Shown here piece after piece: positions 45,259 through 53,972 of a stretch of 64,000 nt of DNA. The notes under the pieces were generated by a model that was not told where the DNA came from, searched no databases, and saw only the letters and a program-made list of their open reading frames with translations. The position numbers and the translations under genes were made by a program. The stretch is from Paenibacillus sp. FSL R5-0517 (GTDB lineage: Bacteria > Bacillota > Bacilli > Paenibacillales > Paenibacillaceae), in NCBI RefSeq assembly GCF_037974355.1, contig NZ_CP150235.1, positions 6,758,001-6,822,000 of the forward strand. The letters are read 5' to 3'. How positions within the stretch are numbered: the first letter of the stretch is position 1; each line of letters begins with the position of its first letter.

Positions 45259-46808
45259 TACATCACATCCAGCTTATTGGTAATCATGTAATACTCACTG
45301 CGAGTGGTAACCCAGTTCTTAATCTTCTTGCCGTTATAGGCAACGATCGTACCCGGATGCAGCACGAAGGAATTCAGCACATTATCATGCACGTAGTTGG
45401 CTGCCTTCTCGGCAAGCTCTGCGCGCTTTTCCGGTGCAACCGTGAGATTCAGTTCGTCGATGATTTTGGTCAGTTCCGGGTCTTCCGATCCGCTGAAGTT
45501 AAGAGCACCCTTGGGATGGTACGTAGCATTCAGATAATAACCGGCATCCCCACGAGGAGCGGTCAAATTACTGTACGTTGCAATATCCCAGTCGCGGTTG
45601 GACGCCATGTAATCTTCCGGTGTGTCGATCTGGCGAATCTGTACATCGATACCAATTTTCTTCGCATCCGACTGGAACACTTGGGCGATCAGCGGCAGAT
45701 CGGCACGAGACGAATACGTCAGCAAGGTTAGCTGCAACGGTTTACCGTCCTTTGTCATCACGCCGTTTTGCAGTGTATATCCCGCTTCGCCAAGAAATTT
45801 TACAGCGACATCAGCTCCGGATTCCGTTGTGGTATCCGTATAGGTTGGCGCGAACGGCAACGATGGCAGGAACGGTCCGATGGCTGATTCACCATATCCT
45901 AGCAGGATCGTGTCGACGATACCCTGACGGTCAATCAGCGCGTCCAGCGCACGACGGACATTGAGGTCCTTCATACTCTCCCGCTGCATGTTCATCGTTA
46001 GCTGATGCACGCGGAACGTCGATGTAGACTCCACCTTCATGCCGTCTATCGCTTTGAGCGATTCGAGGCTCTCCACTTCTGGGCGGTATACGATATCAAC
46101 TTGTCCAGATTTGAGTGCTAGTGTGCGGGCATTGGCATCTTCATTGAATGAGAACGTGATGGAATCCAGTGGTGATGCTCCGTCCCAGTATTCATCATAT
46201 CGATCCAATTCCAGCTTGCTGCCTGGGGTAAAAGAAGTCAGTTTGAACGGGCCCGTACCAATCGGCTTGTTCACAACGTCCGGCTCACTTACGTCGATGA
46301 TCGCCGTGTTGGGGTTCACCAGTTCCGAAGCGAACTCCGGGAACGGCTGCGTTGTGGTGATCTCCAGCTTGTCGCCCTCGGCTTCAATTGTATCGATCTT
46401 CAGCGCGTTCTGGATGGCTACATTCTCTTCCAGTGCACGTTCAAGGGATGCCTTAACGGATTCACCCGTCATTGGCTTGCCGTTCTGGAAGGTCACATCA
46501 TCTCGCAAGTCGATCGTCCAGTGCTGTCCGTCTTCGCTCTCCCAGCTCTCAGCGAGCCATGGAGCCACCGTCAGATTCTCTTCATCGAGACGCACCAAAG
46601 TCTCTGTAATGCCCGCACGCAGCGGCACATAGCTGGAATCCACATGTGGATCTAGTGAACTGGTGGAGAAGTTATATAGGAAGTGAACATTTTTATTATC
46701 CGTGGATGGTTGCGCAGCGGGACTGGATTCAGATGATCCGCAGGCGCTCAACAGTCCAGCGCTCAAGGCCAAGGAGACCAGCGCTAACAGTGGCGTCTTT
46801 TTATTCAA
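45258..46808 (-). CDS. Metal/peptide-type ABC substrate-binding lipoprotein (NikA/CntA-like)
   Basis: 516 aa. TTG start with GAGAGGGG upstream; lipoprotein signal ending LLSAC. The mature part is an extracellular solute-binding protein family 5 (STSSLDPHVDSSYVPLRAGI, PIGTGPFKLTSFTPG, FRVHQLTMNMQRESMKDLNV, RRALDALIDRQGIV), resembling nickel and metallophore-complex binding proteins. It leads a five-gene operon with two permeases and two ATPases. The promoter holds a Zur-type box, so the cargo is more likely zinc or a zinc-metallophore complex than a food peptide (inference). No metallophore synthesis genes are in view. Confidence 0.85.
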   Translation of the reverse strand: MNKKTPLLALVSLALSAGLLSACGSSESSPAAQPSTDNKNVHFLYNFSTSSLDPHVDSSYVPLRAGITETLVRLDEENLTVAPWLAESWESEDGQHWTIDLRDDVTFQNGKPMTGESVKASLERALEENVAIQNALKIDTIEAEGDKLEITTTQPFPEFASELVNPNTAIIDVSEPDVVNKPIGTGPFKLTSFTPGSKLELDRYDEYWDGASPLDSITFSFNEDANARTLALKSGQVDIVYRPEVESLESLKAIDGMKVESTSTFRVHQLTMNMQRESMKDLNVRRALDALIDRQGIVDTILLGYGESAIGPFLPSLPFAPTYTDTTTESGADVAVKFLGEAGYTLQNGVMTKDGKPLQLTLLTYSSRADLPLIAQVFQSDAKKIGIDVQIRQIDTPEDYMASNRDWDIATYSNLTAPRGDAGYYLNATYHPKGALNFSGSEDPELTKIIDELNLTVAPEKRAELAEKAANYVHDNVLNSFVLHPGTIVAYNGKKIKNWVTTRSEYYMITNKLDVM

Positions 46809-46829
46809 GGTAATGCCCCTCTCTCTTAA

Positions 46830-46890
46830 TCGTAATAATTATCATCTGAACAATGAGTATTATCATATCGTAATGATTACGTTTTGACAA
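46830..46890 (-). promoter_or_regulatory. Sigma-A promoter with Zur box in the spacer and a second Zur/Fur-like box
   Basis: Minus strand: TTGTCA (46885-46890), 17-bp spacer, TATGAT (46862-46867). The spacer contains a box TCGTAATGATTACGT (46868-46882), 14 of 15 matching TCGTAATNATTACGA of Bacillus Zur. A second 7-1-7 site TCGTAATAATTATCA (46830-46844), half Zur-like and half Fur-like, lies downstream of the predicted start of transcription. Confidence 0.75.
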
Positions 46891-47031
46891 GAGTTATATT
46901 GGTGTTAGAACGAGAAAAAATCCGACTCTCGGATGAGAGCGGATTCTTCATGTTTTTTGTTACATATGAGGGCTATCAACTATAAATTTTGGTTGCCTAT
47001 ACTTCAATGTGGTATGAACTATTTGTACAGA

Positions 47032-47436
47032 TTATCCTTCATAATCATCCTCTAGTGTTGGTATGAATGGGGAAAGAAACGGATCATCATTCTCTGTTAC
47101 TTTACCTCGAATTAGTGTGTAGACCTTAAACTGATTGGAGGATTCCGCATCATCACTATCTCTTACATAAAGGACTCCATAAGAACCTTGAGCTATCTCA
47201 CCTATCTTTTTCATTACTTCGGCGGGATCATACTTTGATAAAGGTTTGTGATTATCTAGGCCCGCTATCCATAGTTGAAAGTCACCATTAACTGCTCTCA
47301 AGTCCAAAACACCTGTAGGCCAATTTAGCTCCTTTACATATTCCCGCAGATGTTGAATAACTAAACCATATTTATACTCATCTTCTTCAAGCGACGCACA
47401 CTCTCTAATAGTTGCCCAGCCATGATATTCGTACAT
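47032..47436 (-). CDS. Imm7-type immunity protein
   Basis: 134 aa, starting MYEYHGWATIRECASLEEDE, the hallmark start of Imm7-family immunity proteins that protect against contact-dependent or secreted polymorphic toxins. GGAG lies 14 bases before the ATG with AAAGGT nearer. It lies 120 bp beyond the second gene of the toxin locus, so it may guard against a different, absent toxin. Confidence 0.65.
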   Translation of the reverse strand: MYEYHGWATIRECASLEEDEYKYGLVIQHLREYVKELNWPTGVLDLRAVNGDFQLWIAGLDNHKPLSKYDPAEVMKKIGEIAQGSYGVLYVRDSDDAESSNQFKVYTLIRGKVTENDDPFLSPFIPTLEDDYEG

Positions 47437-47556
47437 TACCTTTCACAGCTCCTTTATCCGTAAACTATGTAGACAGTGCTTCAAAACTATTTATCTTCTG
47501 TTAGTCGCGTGGAATGGAGCATGATCGATTTTAACATTTTTCAGTAAAGTCGTTCT

Positions 47557-48102
47557 CTATGAAGTCAATCGCTTTACATCGTTTAACTTTTCCTGAAGTA
47601 TTTGAATACTCGTACTCTGCAGTATGTCAGGATTCAATTCAGTAACAAAATCCAGAAACTGATGTGCACTTTTCATAATTTCTTCTGTAAAGGATGCCGA
47701 ACTTACATTAACACCATTCCAATTTGAGTATCTAAATTCCTCATTTGGTTCAGTAATAAATAAGTCCAGAATAACTTCCCGATCAATATCTTCTACTAAA
47801 CTAACTTGTAGTTCCACTCCCTGCCGTTTAAACTCCAGCCACAAATTAGCACTATCAGGAATTCGATAAGCAACATATTGATGTATTCTAATCTTCTGGA
47901 CTATAGTCAGTAAGTCCACAAACCATCTAATAAGTCTTTCATTACCAAATGGGCAATCGTCAAAGAACATACCGTACTTACTTCCGTTAAAGTCCAATTC
48001 AATAATTCCCTCGATATCTTGTTTCGTTAGATCAAACTGCTTTGCAGACATTTGTTTGATTTCATCAAAGTTATCAATTGCTTTAAATGAAATAGTGAAC
48101 AT
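47557..48102 (-). CDS. Candidate cognate immunity protein of the WXG100 toxin
   Basis: 181 aa, no recognised domain, acidic, mixed helix/strand. GGGGGG lies about 8 bases before ATG 48102 and the gene starts 12 bp after the toxin stop, the usual place for the antidote of a polymorphic toxin. No signal peptide, so it would act inside the cell. Assignment rests on position and size, not on sequence similarity. Confidence 0.5.
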   Translation of the reverse strand: MFTISFKAIDNFDEIKQMSAKQFDLTKQDIEGIIELDFNGSKYGMFFDDCPFGNERLIRWFVDLLTIVQKIRIHQYVAYRIPDSANLWLEFKRQGVELQVSLVEDIDREVILDLFITEPNEEFRYSNWNGVNVSSASFTEEIMKSAHQFLDFVTELNPDILQSTSIQILQEKLNDVKRLTS

Positions 48103-48114
48103 ATTTGAACCCCC

Positions 48115-49251
48115 CTAATCTATTAAATCTCTAATTTTATATATATGTGTACCATAAACAGAATCAACATTATCATTTCTAATGAAAACTTTAATCTGTT
48201 CATCAAATACAGTAACAGTATGCAATCCATCCTTTATTCCCTGTTGTTTCAACTGATTAACGGCCTCGGTAGACGCATCAGTTATTTTACTATCAGACCA
48301 CTCTTTATTAAAGAAAGACTTTCTACTTAGCATTTCATTGATTTGTTCATCGGACATTTTCTTTTGGAGATATGGAAGTTGTTGCTTCGTACTATTAACA
48401 GAATGCCTATTAATAACATGGTCAATCAGATTTTGGCTTAACTGAGATCTCTGCACTGTGGCTTTTGAAGTTCCCTCTAGTACATTTTTTTCTATACTCC
48501 CATTCTTAGCCTTAGCAGCCTCAATATGCTGCTTAATCTTCACCACAGCAGGATTAGAAGCAGGCAATCGAAACGGACCTTTGCCGCCCGGCATACTCCC
48601 ACGAACCATCTGAATCCCCATGAAAATCTGACTGAACTTCAGAGACGCCACCATCATCTGAGCATATTTATCCGATACAGGCTCTCCCGTTGTAGGATGA
48701 ATGCCCATCTCAAACGCCTTGATCTGTAACGCAAAAATATCTTCCCCAGGCGGTTCAACGTTCACAACTTGCATACGATTCAAGTCCAGATGTCCCTGAT
48801 CCCTCTCATAAGCCTGAAGGGCAGCCTGATCCGTAACACCTTTCTCGTTCACAGGCATCATTTTACCAAGCATCGCGTTATACGCCATCCGATAGCCCTT
48901 GTCACCCGAACCGGAATCACCTGTTGATTTGGTCATCATAGCTGCGGCACCGACTGCTCCAAACGCACCACCCAGACTTCCCTTCTGAGCATCTGCATCC
49001 TGGAATCGCGTGGCGATATCCTTCAATTCCTTCGATGTATTCACCATACTCTCCAACGCTTTATCCAGTATAGGTCGTGACTGCTCGAACTCATAGTAAA
49101 ATCGCTCCTGCGTCGCGCCCATCCACATCGCCTGAACGAACATGATCTGTCTCGTCAGATCACTTCGTATACTCTCCAACTGTTGTCTGGCTTGATCCAC
49201 CTGATTCGATACGTGATGTAGTTGTTCAGGGGTAACTTTGATTGTACTCAT
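48115..49251 (-). CDS. WXG100 polymorphic toxin with EndoU-like C-terminal domain
   Basis: 378 aa. Residues 1-95 are a WXG100 helical hairpin (WMG at 43-45), the export signal of type VII secretion; about 130-205 is a pre-toxin TG-type module (GIHPTTGEPVSDKYAQMM); the C-terminal 125 residues carry HVINRH (278-283), KSFFNKEWSDSKI and a final SVYG, a pattern resembling bacterial EndoU-type ribonuclease toxins. The toxin class is tentative. Followed at once by a candidate immunity gene and then an Imm7-type gene. No type VII secretion machinery lies in the window. Confidence 0.65.
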   Translation of the reverse strand: MSTIKVTPEQLHHVSNQVDQARQQLESIRSDLTRQIMFVQAMWMGATQERFYYEFEQSRPILDKALESMVNTSKELKDIATRFQDADAQKGSLGGAFGAVGAAAMMTKSTGDSGSGDKGYRMAYNAMLGKMMPVNEKGVTDQAALQAYERDQGHLDLNRMQVVNVEPPGEDIFALQIKAFEMGIHPTTGEPVSDKYAQMMVASLKFSQIFMGIQMVRGSMPGGKGPFRLPASNPAVVKIKQHIEAAKAKNGSIEKNVLEGTSKATVQRSQLSQNLIDHVINRHSVNSTKQQLPYLQKKMSDEQINEMLSRKSFFNKEWSDSKITDASTEAVNQLKQQGIKDGLHTVTVFDEQIKVFIRNDNVDSVYGTHIYKIRDLID

Positions 49252-49437
49252 AACGTTTCTCCGCTCATTCGAAATAGGATTATCCTATGTTAGCAGAAGT
49301 GTGATATGTAAACTATCCGGCTAACATCCTGATTTCACCATGGTAAAAACACAAGCTGTGCTCCTCATCGGTGCTATGGTCCTATATGCATATACCCACT
49401 TCAAGGCATATCCTACCAGTTTCAGTAAATACCTTTT

Positions 49438-50247
49438 CTACTTCATTTCCTCCAACATCACCCGATATCGTCCAATCTGCTCCGCTGTCGCCTCTTCCCG
49501 CAAAGATTCCAACAATGCCATGCACCTTATAAAATACCGATCCATCCCTAGCTTATCTGCTAACCAGATTGCCTGCAAAATGAACTCCACTGCCTCCTGT
49601 GGTCTTCCCATCCACTGTTCATACGAAGCCCGCCGATAACAGTAATGGTACATATCATCGTTGTTTGAAGAATCCTTTTCTTTGCCAACACTCTGTATCT
49701 GATCCTCGAACACCTGTAAAACCCGATCAATCTGCCATCTATGCCGCACTGCTGCCTCCGTAATCACTTTCAGACCTGCCAACCATTCCTCCGCATGCTC
49801 AAGCAAAAAGTTCACAAACTCCTCCAGCAGTTGCACCTGCCCAGCTTCAATCTCAAGCGCATACCGATTCACCTGTGCCTTATGCCTGAACTCCTGCACC
49901 ACCTGCATACCTACCTCATCCAGATCCTCCATCCATCCCAAATCTCCATATTGATCGATACATGCTCGCGCCTGATCTACCTGTCCCATCTTCTGGTGAG
50001 CCATACCCCGCATTAGGTGACTGAACCCATAATAGTAGACCAAGGGCCGCTCAATGTGTATATGTGGTACAGGCATTCCCTTTAATTGATACTCCTGCCG
50101 CTCTTCATGGATGGACTGCACACATTGATATAACATGTCCGCCCTCTCCATCACCTTGTTCCAATTTTCAAAAGCCACAGCCATGTCCAACATTTCAACA
50201 ATAATGTCCGGTTTGAGTGATTTTAGGATAGATTTCCGCAAAAACAT
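49438..50247 (-). CDS. Helical TPR-like protein without DNA-binding domain (RRNPP-like)
   Basis: 269 aa, all helical: SLKPDIIVEMLDMAVAFENW, MRGMAHQKMGQVDQARACID, YCYRRASYEQWMGRPQEAVE. The sequence looks like the TPR-type sensing half of helix-turn-helix/TPR regulators common in Paenibacillus-like bacteria, but it lacks the N-terminal helix-turn-helix. AGGAGG lies before the ATG. It faces a small XRE regulator across 157 bp, so a two-protein version of an RRNPP-like switch is possible (inference). Confidence 0.6.
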   Translation of the reverse strand: MFLRKSILKSLKPDIIVEMLDMAVAFENWNKVMERADMLYQCVQSIHEERQEYQLKGMPVPHIHIERPLVYYYGFSHLMRGMAHQKMGQVDQARACIDQYGDLGWMEDLDEVGMQVVQEFRHKAQVNRYALEIEAGQVQLLEEFVNFLLEHAEEWLAGLKVITEAAVRHRWQIDRVLQVFEDQIQSVGKEKDSSNNDDMYHYCYRRASYEQWMGRPQEAVEFILQAIWLADKLGMDRYFIRCMALLESLREEATAEQIGRYRVMLEEMK

Positions 50248-50310
50248 CCTCCTTAATTATCCATTTTCTTATAATTGTATAGATAAATCAAAAGAAGATC
50301 AATATAAATT

Positions 50311-50324
50311 GTACTTATAAGTAC
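50311..50324. promoter_or_regulatory. Perfect palindrome between TPR-like and XRE genes
   Basis: GTACTTATAAGTAC, a 14-bp perfect dyad 81 bp before the XRE start and 64 bp before the TPR-like start. Typical operator for a dimeric XRE regulator; not proven. Confidence 0.45.
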
Positions 50325-50404
50325 TTTTATTCAAGAGAACAGTTTGTACATATTAGTCTGTAAGGATTCCATAACCTCTTCTAACCTTAAGTGGAGGTGA
50401 TCAA

Positions 50405-50752
50405 ATGAGTTTACCAGAGGACGTAGGAAATCGAATACGTGAGTTAAGGAAGGCAAAAGGCTGGACTCAGGAACAACTAGCTGAAGCAGCAGGTCTTCAT
50501 TACAGCTATATTGGTGGAGTTGAACGGGGAGATCGTAACATTTCTTTGGAGACTCTTGAGAAAATAATGAATGGATTGCAGGTCACTGCTGAAGAAATCT
50601 TTAAATTCAAAGAAGACTCTGAGTACAAAAGAGCCTTGGATGAACATATAACTTTAATAAGCGGCAAAAGTACAGATACAATCATATCATTGACCAAAAT
50701 TAGCAAAGAAGTTTTAAATGCTATCGACAAATCACATAAAAATTCCGAATAA
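50405..50752 (+). CDS. XRE-family transcriptional regulator
   Basis: 115 aa. The Cro/C1-type helix-turn-helix covers residues 8-65 (RIRELRKAKGWTQEQLAEAA, HYSYIGGVERGDRNISLETL), followed by a 50-residue helical tail. GTGGAGGTGATC precedes the ATG. It lies divergent from a TPR-like helical protein, with a perfect 14-bp palindrome between them. It probably controls one or both genes (inference). Confidence 0.85.
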   Translation: MSLPEDVGNRIRELRKAKGWTQEQLAEAAGLHYSYIGGVERGDRNISLETLEKIMNGLQVTAEEIFKFKEDSEYKRALDEHITLISGKSTDTIISLTKISKEVLNAIDKSHKNSE

Positions 50753-50787
50753 ATATCTCTACATCAAAATCATACGCTAACACCAAA

Positions 50788-50811
50788 AAGAGTGGAGTAC
50801 GTCCCACTCTT
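50788..50811. terminator. Bidirectional terminator
   Basis: AAGAGTGG/CCACTCTT stem between convergent XRE and diguanylate cyclase genes. Confidence 0.7.
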
Positions 50812-50826
50812 CTCTTATCTCTCTTT

Positions 50827-52521
50827 TCAAATAACTTCCCGCTCAAACTCCGCAAACTCCACTCTGTTCCGCCCATTCTGCTTCGCCTGATACAGTGCCT
50901 TATCCACCGCAGCGAATAGCTGGGTCAAATACCCCTCCGGATTGTCCGGCACATGCTCCACTTCAAAGTCCTCAAAGGACAGAATACCAATACTAATCGT
51001 AATCGACACCTGCATAATCTCGTGATCCACCATAATGCGGTTAGACTCCACAGCTGTTCTCACGCGCTCTGCGATTTGATTTGCCAAATCATGCTCCGTA
51101 TGCGGAAGGTAGATCATGAACTCCTCCCCGCCATAACGCGTCAGAATATCAGTACTGCGTATGGATTGTTTGACCGCCTCCGCCGTGTGGACGAGCACTT
51201 CATCACCGATGACATGTCCGTAGCGATCATTGATCGCTTTGAAGTAGTCGATATCGAGCAGCAGGAGTGAAAATGGTGTTTTGTATTGAATATTGGTAAT
51301 GACCTCATGATTCAGATGTTGGGTCAGATAACGGCGGTTGTAACAGTTGGTTAAACTGTCCGTCAGCGCGAGTTCCTCCAGTTTGCGATTGGCCTCGGAT
51401 AACTCCTGACGGATCAAGTCTAGCGCCTGATTACGCTCCTGAAGCGTCTCGTTCTGGCGATTCATCTCTTTTACATAGAAGCGCTCCTGTGAGACATCTT
51501 GGAACGTAAGGATATGACCGATCGGCACAAGAGCCGAATCCACAATCGGAGACGATTGCAGAATATAGTGCCGAATGCTGCTGTCCCGCTCCACGATCAC
51601 TTCAATATGAGAGAGGGTATTTTCTTTTTTCTTATAATGATTCACGAACTCCCGACAGCTGCCCACAACTTGAACAGACTCCAGAAATACCTCCATATCA
51701 AAAGAATCCCCTACATGCAGATCCATAAAGGATCGTGAGGCTTTGTTCGCTTCAACAATGACTTCATTCTCATCCAGTACCAGGATGCCATATGGAATCG
51801 TATTGATCACGTCCTCATGCGCGATGGAGACCAGATCGAACACATTGTATCTTTTGATCACATAGACGAAGAACAGGTCTGACATAAAGATCCCCAGCGA
51901 TGTCATGCCAGGAATGATCGGCAACCAGCGGGCTAGAACGACATTCAGAATCGCATCGATTGTTGCAAAAACAGCCAACACCAAGATACCCCATAGGGTG
52001 ATCCGTACCTGTTTTTTGATCATGGCAGACGTCTGCGATGAATACACCGCCCGGAACAGAACGACGAGGGAAGCCAAGAAATAGCTCACCAGAATAACCA
52101 TCACAACCCAGAACCAAGGGCCGTAAGCCCGCTCGATGTACCCGCCCTCCAGGGGAATGACGAACTCGTTCCATGGATTTGCGACTACACCTATAGCCCC
52201 GATCACCGCAGGGACAAATAGCAGGAAAGTGCCTTTTGCACTCAACCGCTCCGCGTAACCGGTAATAAAGATCGTCAGTAGAAGCCACCCGCTCCCAAGC
52301 AGAGAGACTGCAACGAAAGACAACGTAACATAGAACAACTGCAGACCAGAATCATCCGTAAGCGTACTGGCAAATTGACAGAAAGGCCAGAGCATCATCA
52401 ACCCGTGAAACAAAAAGTACACCTTATGTAAGTTCGTAATTCTAACCGTAGCAAACACATATACACCTACACCGAACAATAGGACGAATAAAAAGAGATC
52501 ATACCATACTAATGGGTTCAC
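50827..52521 (-). CDS. Membrane-bound PAS-GGDEF diguanylate cyclase
   Basis: 564 aa. GTG start with AAGGAG upstream. An N-terminal region with seven predicted membrane helices (1-225, histidine-kinase-type 7TM), a PAS domain (about 235-350; IPYGILVLDENEVIVEANKA), a short coiled coil and a GGDEF domain with intact active site RYGGEEFMIYLP and DIDYFKAINDRYGHVIGDEV. Makes the second messenger c-di-GMP, controlling motility or biofilm. No EAL domain. Single gene with its own promoter and terminator. Confidence 0.9.
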   Translation of the reverse strand: MNPLVWYDLFLFVLLFGVGVYVFATVRITNLHKVYFLFHGLMMLWPFCQFASTLTDDSGLQLFYVTLSFVAVSLLGSGWLLLTIFITGYAERLSAKGTFLLFVPAVIGAIGVVANPWNEFVIPLEGGYIERAYGPWFWVVMVILVSYFLASLVVLFRAVYSSQTSAMIKKQVRITLWGILVLAVFATIDAILNVVLARWLPIIPGMTSLGIFMSDLFFVYVIKRYNVFDLVSIAHEDVINTIPYGILVLDENEVIVEANKASRSFMDLHVGDSFDMEVFLESVQVVGSCREFVNHYKKKENTLSHIEVIVERDSSIRHYILQSSPIVDSALVPIGHILTFQDVSQERFYVKEMNRQNETLQERNQALDLIRQELSEANRKLEELALTDSLTNCYNRRYLTQHLNHEVITNIQYKTPFSLLLLDIDYFKAINDRYGHVIGDEVLVHTAEAVKQSIRSTDILTRYGGEEFMIYLPHTEHDLANQIAERVRTAVESNRIMVDHEIMQVSITISIGILSFEDFEVEHVPDNPEGYLTQLFAAVDKALYQAKQNGRNRVEFAEFEREVI

Positions 52522-52584
52522 GAATCTTCTCCTTCTTAGATGCTACAATGACAACGTGATTGCTCATAATTCTATGTGATACCT

Positions 52585-52613
52585 ATATAAAACTTCAATA
52601 AACACCTATACAA
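52585..52613 (-). promoter_or_regulatory. Candidate sigma-A promoter of the diguanylate cyclase gene
   Basis: Minus strand TTGTAT (52608-52613), 17 bp, TTATAT (52585-52590), 64 bp before the GTG start. Confidence 0.45.
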
Positions 52614-52769
52614 TACCGCTACGTCAAACATTGGTTAATTTAACCATATCTTATCACACCACCATAAGGGTGAGTAGCCCATACACTGGAAGTCTGACCA
52701 ACCTCTGATCGAAATCCTGATCTATTTTGCGTTTTTGTGAAGGGATCTGACTGTTCCACAAAAAAAAAA

Positions 52770-52791
52770 CCGCCCATATCCAAACGAGCGG
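52770..52791 (-). terminator. Terminator after the acetyltransferase gene
   Basis: CCGCTC/GGGCGG stem (one G-T) then a run of nine to ten T on the minus strand, about 135 bp after the stop at 52925. Confidence 0.75.
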
Positions 52792-52924
52792 CCAGCCAGC
52801 AATTGGTTTGATTCAAATGACCCATATCTTTCGCGGAGTTCATCTCTCCGGCAGTAGTACTTAACCTTCTGATCAGGAACATCTACTCTTCCCGTATCTT
52901 GGCTATGGCTTGTTCATGATCAAG

Positions 52925-53806
52925 TCAACGTTCGCCTTCAACGATCTGCTTCTCAGCGATCAACAGCTCCAATTGTTGCTTATAACGTGCCTCGTTTCTG
53001 AGATATGCTTCATGACTCATTCCGACCAGATCAGCTTCATATTTAGGGGAATAAAAGGGTTCATTGTCTGAGAATAAGTCTGGATTTTCCTTCAGCAACT
53101 CCGTAATTACCTCTGACGTCTTAACCGCATCGCACACTCTAACAACGGCATCCCCAAGTTGTCCTTTACGCATCGCGCCTTCGCGAACCAGCACATCGTC
53201 TACTTTCCAGAAATGCTCCGACCATGGCAACCCACTATGTCTGCGGGACGGTACTGAAATCTGGCTTCCATCCGGTAAAACCGTATATAACATCTCATGC
53301 TCGTCCGTCATTCTGCCAGGGATGTCCACCCACTCTTCGACGCCATGGATAAATGTATTCCGCTTCAAGTCAACGCCCACTAACAAGATTGTCGCTTTCC
53401 GATCCAGCAGTTTCCCCCATGCTGAACCTCTCGCACACGGTGTATCGAAGAGATGATCATCCTTCGTAAACACCTCTGCATCTCTTCCGAGTGCCGCTAC
53501 CGAGTGCGTAGGATGCCACGAACGAACCACGCCCGGACGTTTACGGAAAAGCTCAGGCAGAATGCCTACGCAGCATACAGAATTTTCCACGTGGAACATT
53601 GGGTTATCCGCATTAATGGTAGACCACGTATGAGTGGGAAGCACCAACAATCCGTCTTCCATGTAATCGCTAACGGCATCCAACACCGTATCTGCTCCAC
53701 CTTCAACCTCGCCCACACTCTTCATTGAAGAGTGCATAAGCAACGTACCTTGGCGATCCAAACCAAGCTGCTCCAGTTGCTGCATCAAGCTTTCTTTTGT
53801 GTACAT
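52925..53806 (-). CDS. AAC(3)-family N-acetyltransferase
   Basis: 293 aa, of the YokD/aminoglycoside N3-acetyltransferase fold. HSSMKSVGEVEGGADTVLDA near the N-terminus, LLVLPTHTWSTIN, HPTHSVAALGRDAE and CARGSAWGKLLDRKATILLV are the conserved acetyl-CoA and catalytic segments. Proteins of this chromosomal group acetylate the 3-amino group of 2-deoxystreptamine aminoglycosides only in part; many have other natural roles, so resistance should not be assumed. Single gene; a terminator follows. Confidence 0.82.
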   Translation of the reverse strand: MYTKESLMQQLEQLGLDRQGTLLMHSSMKSVGEVEGGADTVLDAVSDYMEDGLLVLPTHTWSTINADNPMFHVENSVCCVGILPELFRKRPGVVRSWHPTHSVAALGRDAEVFTKDDHLFDTPCARGSAWGKLLDRKATILLVGVDLKRNTFIHGVEEWVDIPGRMTDEHEMLYTVLPDGSQISVPSRRHSGLPWSEHFWKVDDVLVREGAMRKGQLGDAVVRVCDAVKTSEVITELLKENPDLFSDNEPFYSPKYEADLVGMSHEAYLRNEARYKQQLELLIAEKQIVEGER

Positions 53807-53902
53807 ATCCTTTCCTTACCTCCTTCATTTTTTATCCCTTTTCGATGGAAAATCAAACCCATGCTCAGCTCATTATCATGCTTCTCAGCATAACAAACAA
53901 AG

Positions 53903-53924
53903 GGCCGAGGGTTAACCCCCGGCC
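53903..53924 (-). terminator. Terminator of the arabinose operon
   Basis: GGCCGGGGG/CCCTCGGCC stem with TTAA loop on the minus strand, then TTTGTTTGTT; 49 bp after the araA stop. Confidence 0.8.
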
Positions 53925-53972
53925 ACAGAGAAAAAATTGTATACGTTCAGGGCAGTAGCTGCCAATCCACTT

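Larger units (their letters stand above)
52522..52924. other. Intergenic region with promoter and terminator
   Basis: Contains the cyclase promoter (52585-52613) and the terminator of the acetyltransferase gene (52770-52791). An 80-codon minus-strand frame (52640-52882) runs through the terminator and is not accepted as a gene. Confidence 0.45.

Noticed and set aside
52640..52882. 80-codon minus-strand frame
   Set aside because: Runs through a clear intrinsic terminator and lacks a ribosome site.
52925..53806. Acquired aminoglycoside resistance gene
   Set aside because: The protein belongs to the broad chromosomal AAC(3)/YokD group, without mobile DNA around it; resistance cannot be inferred.
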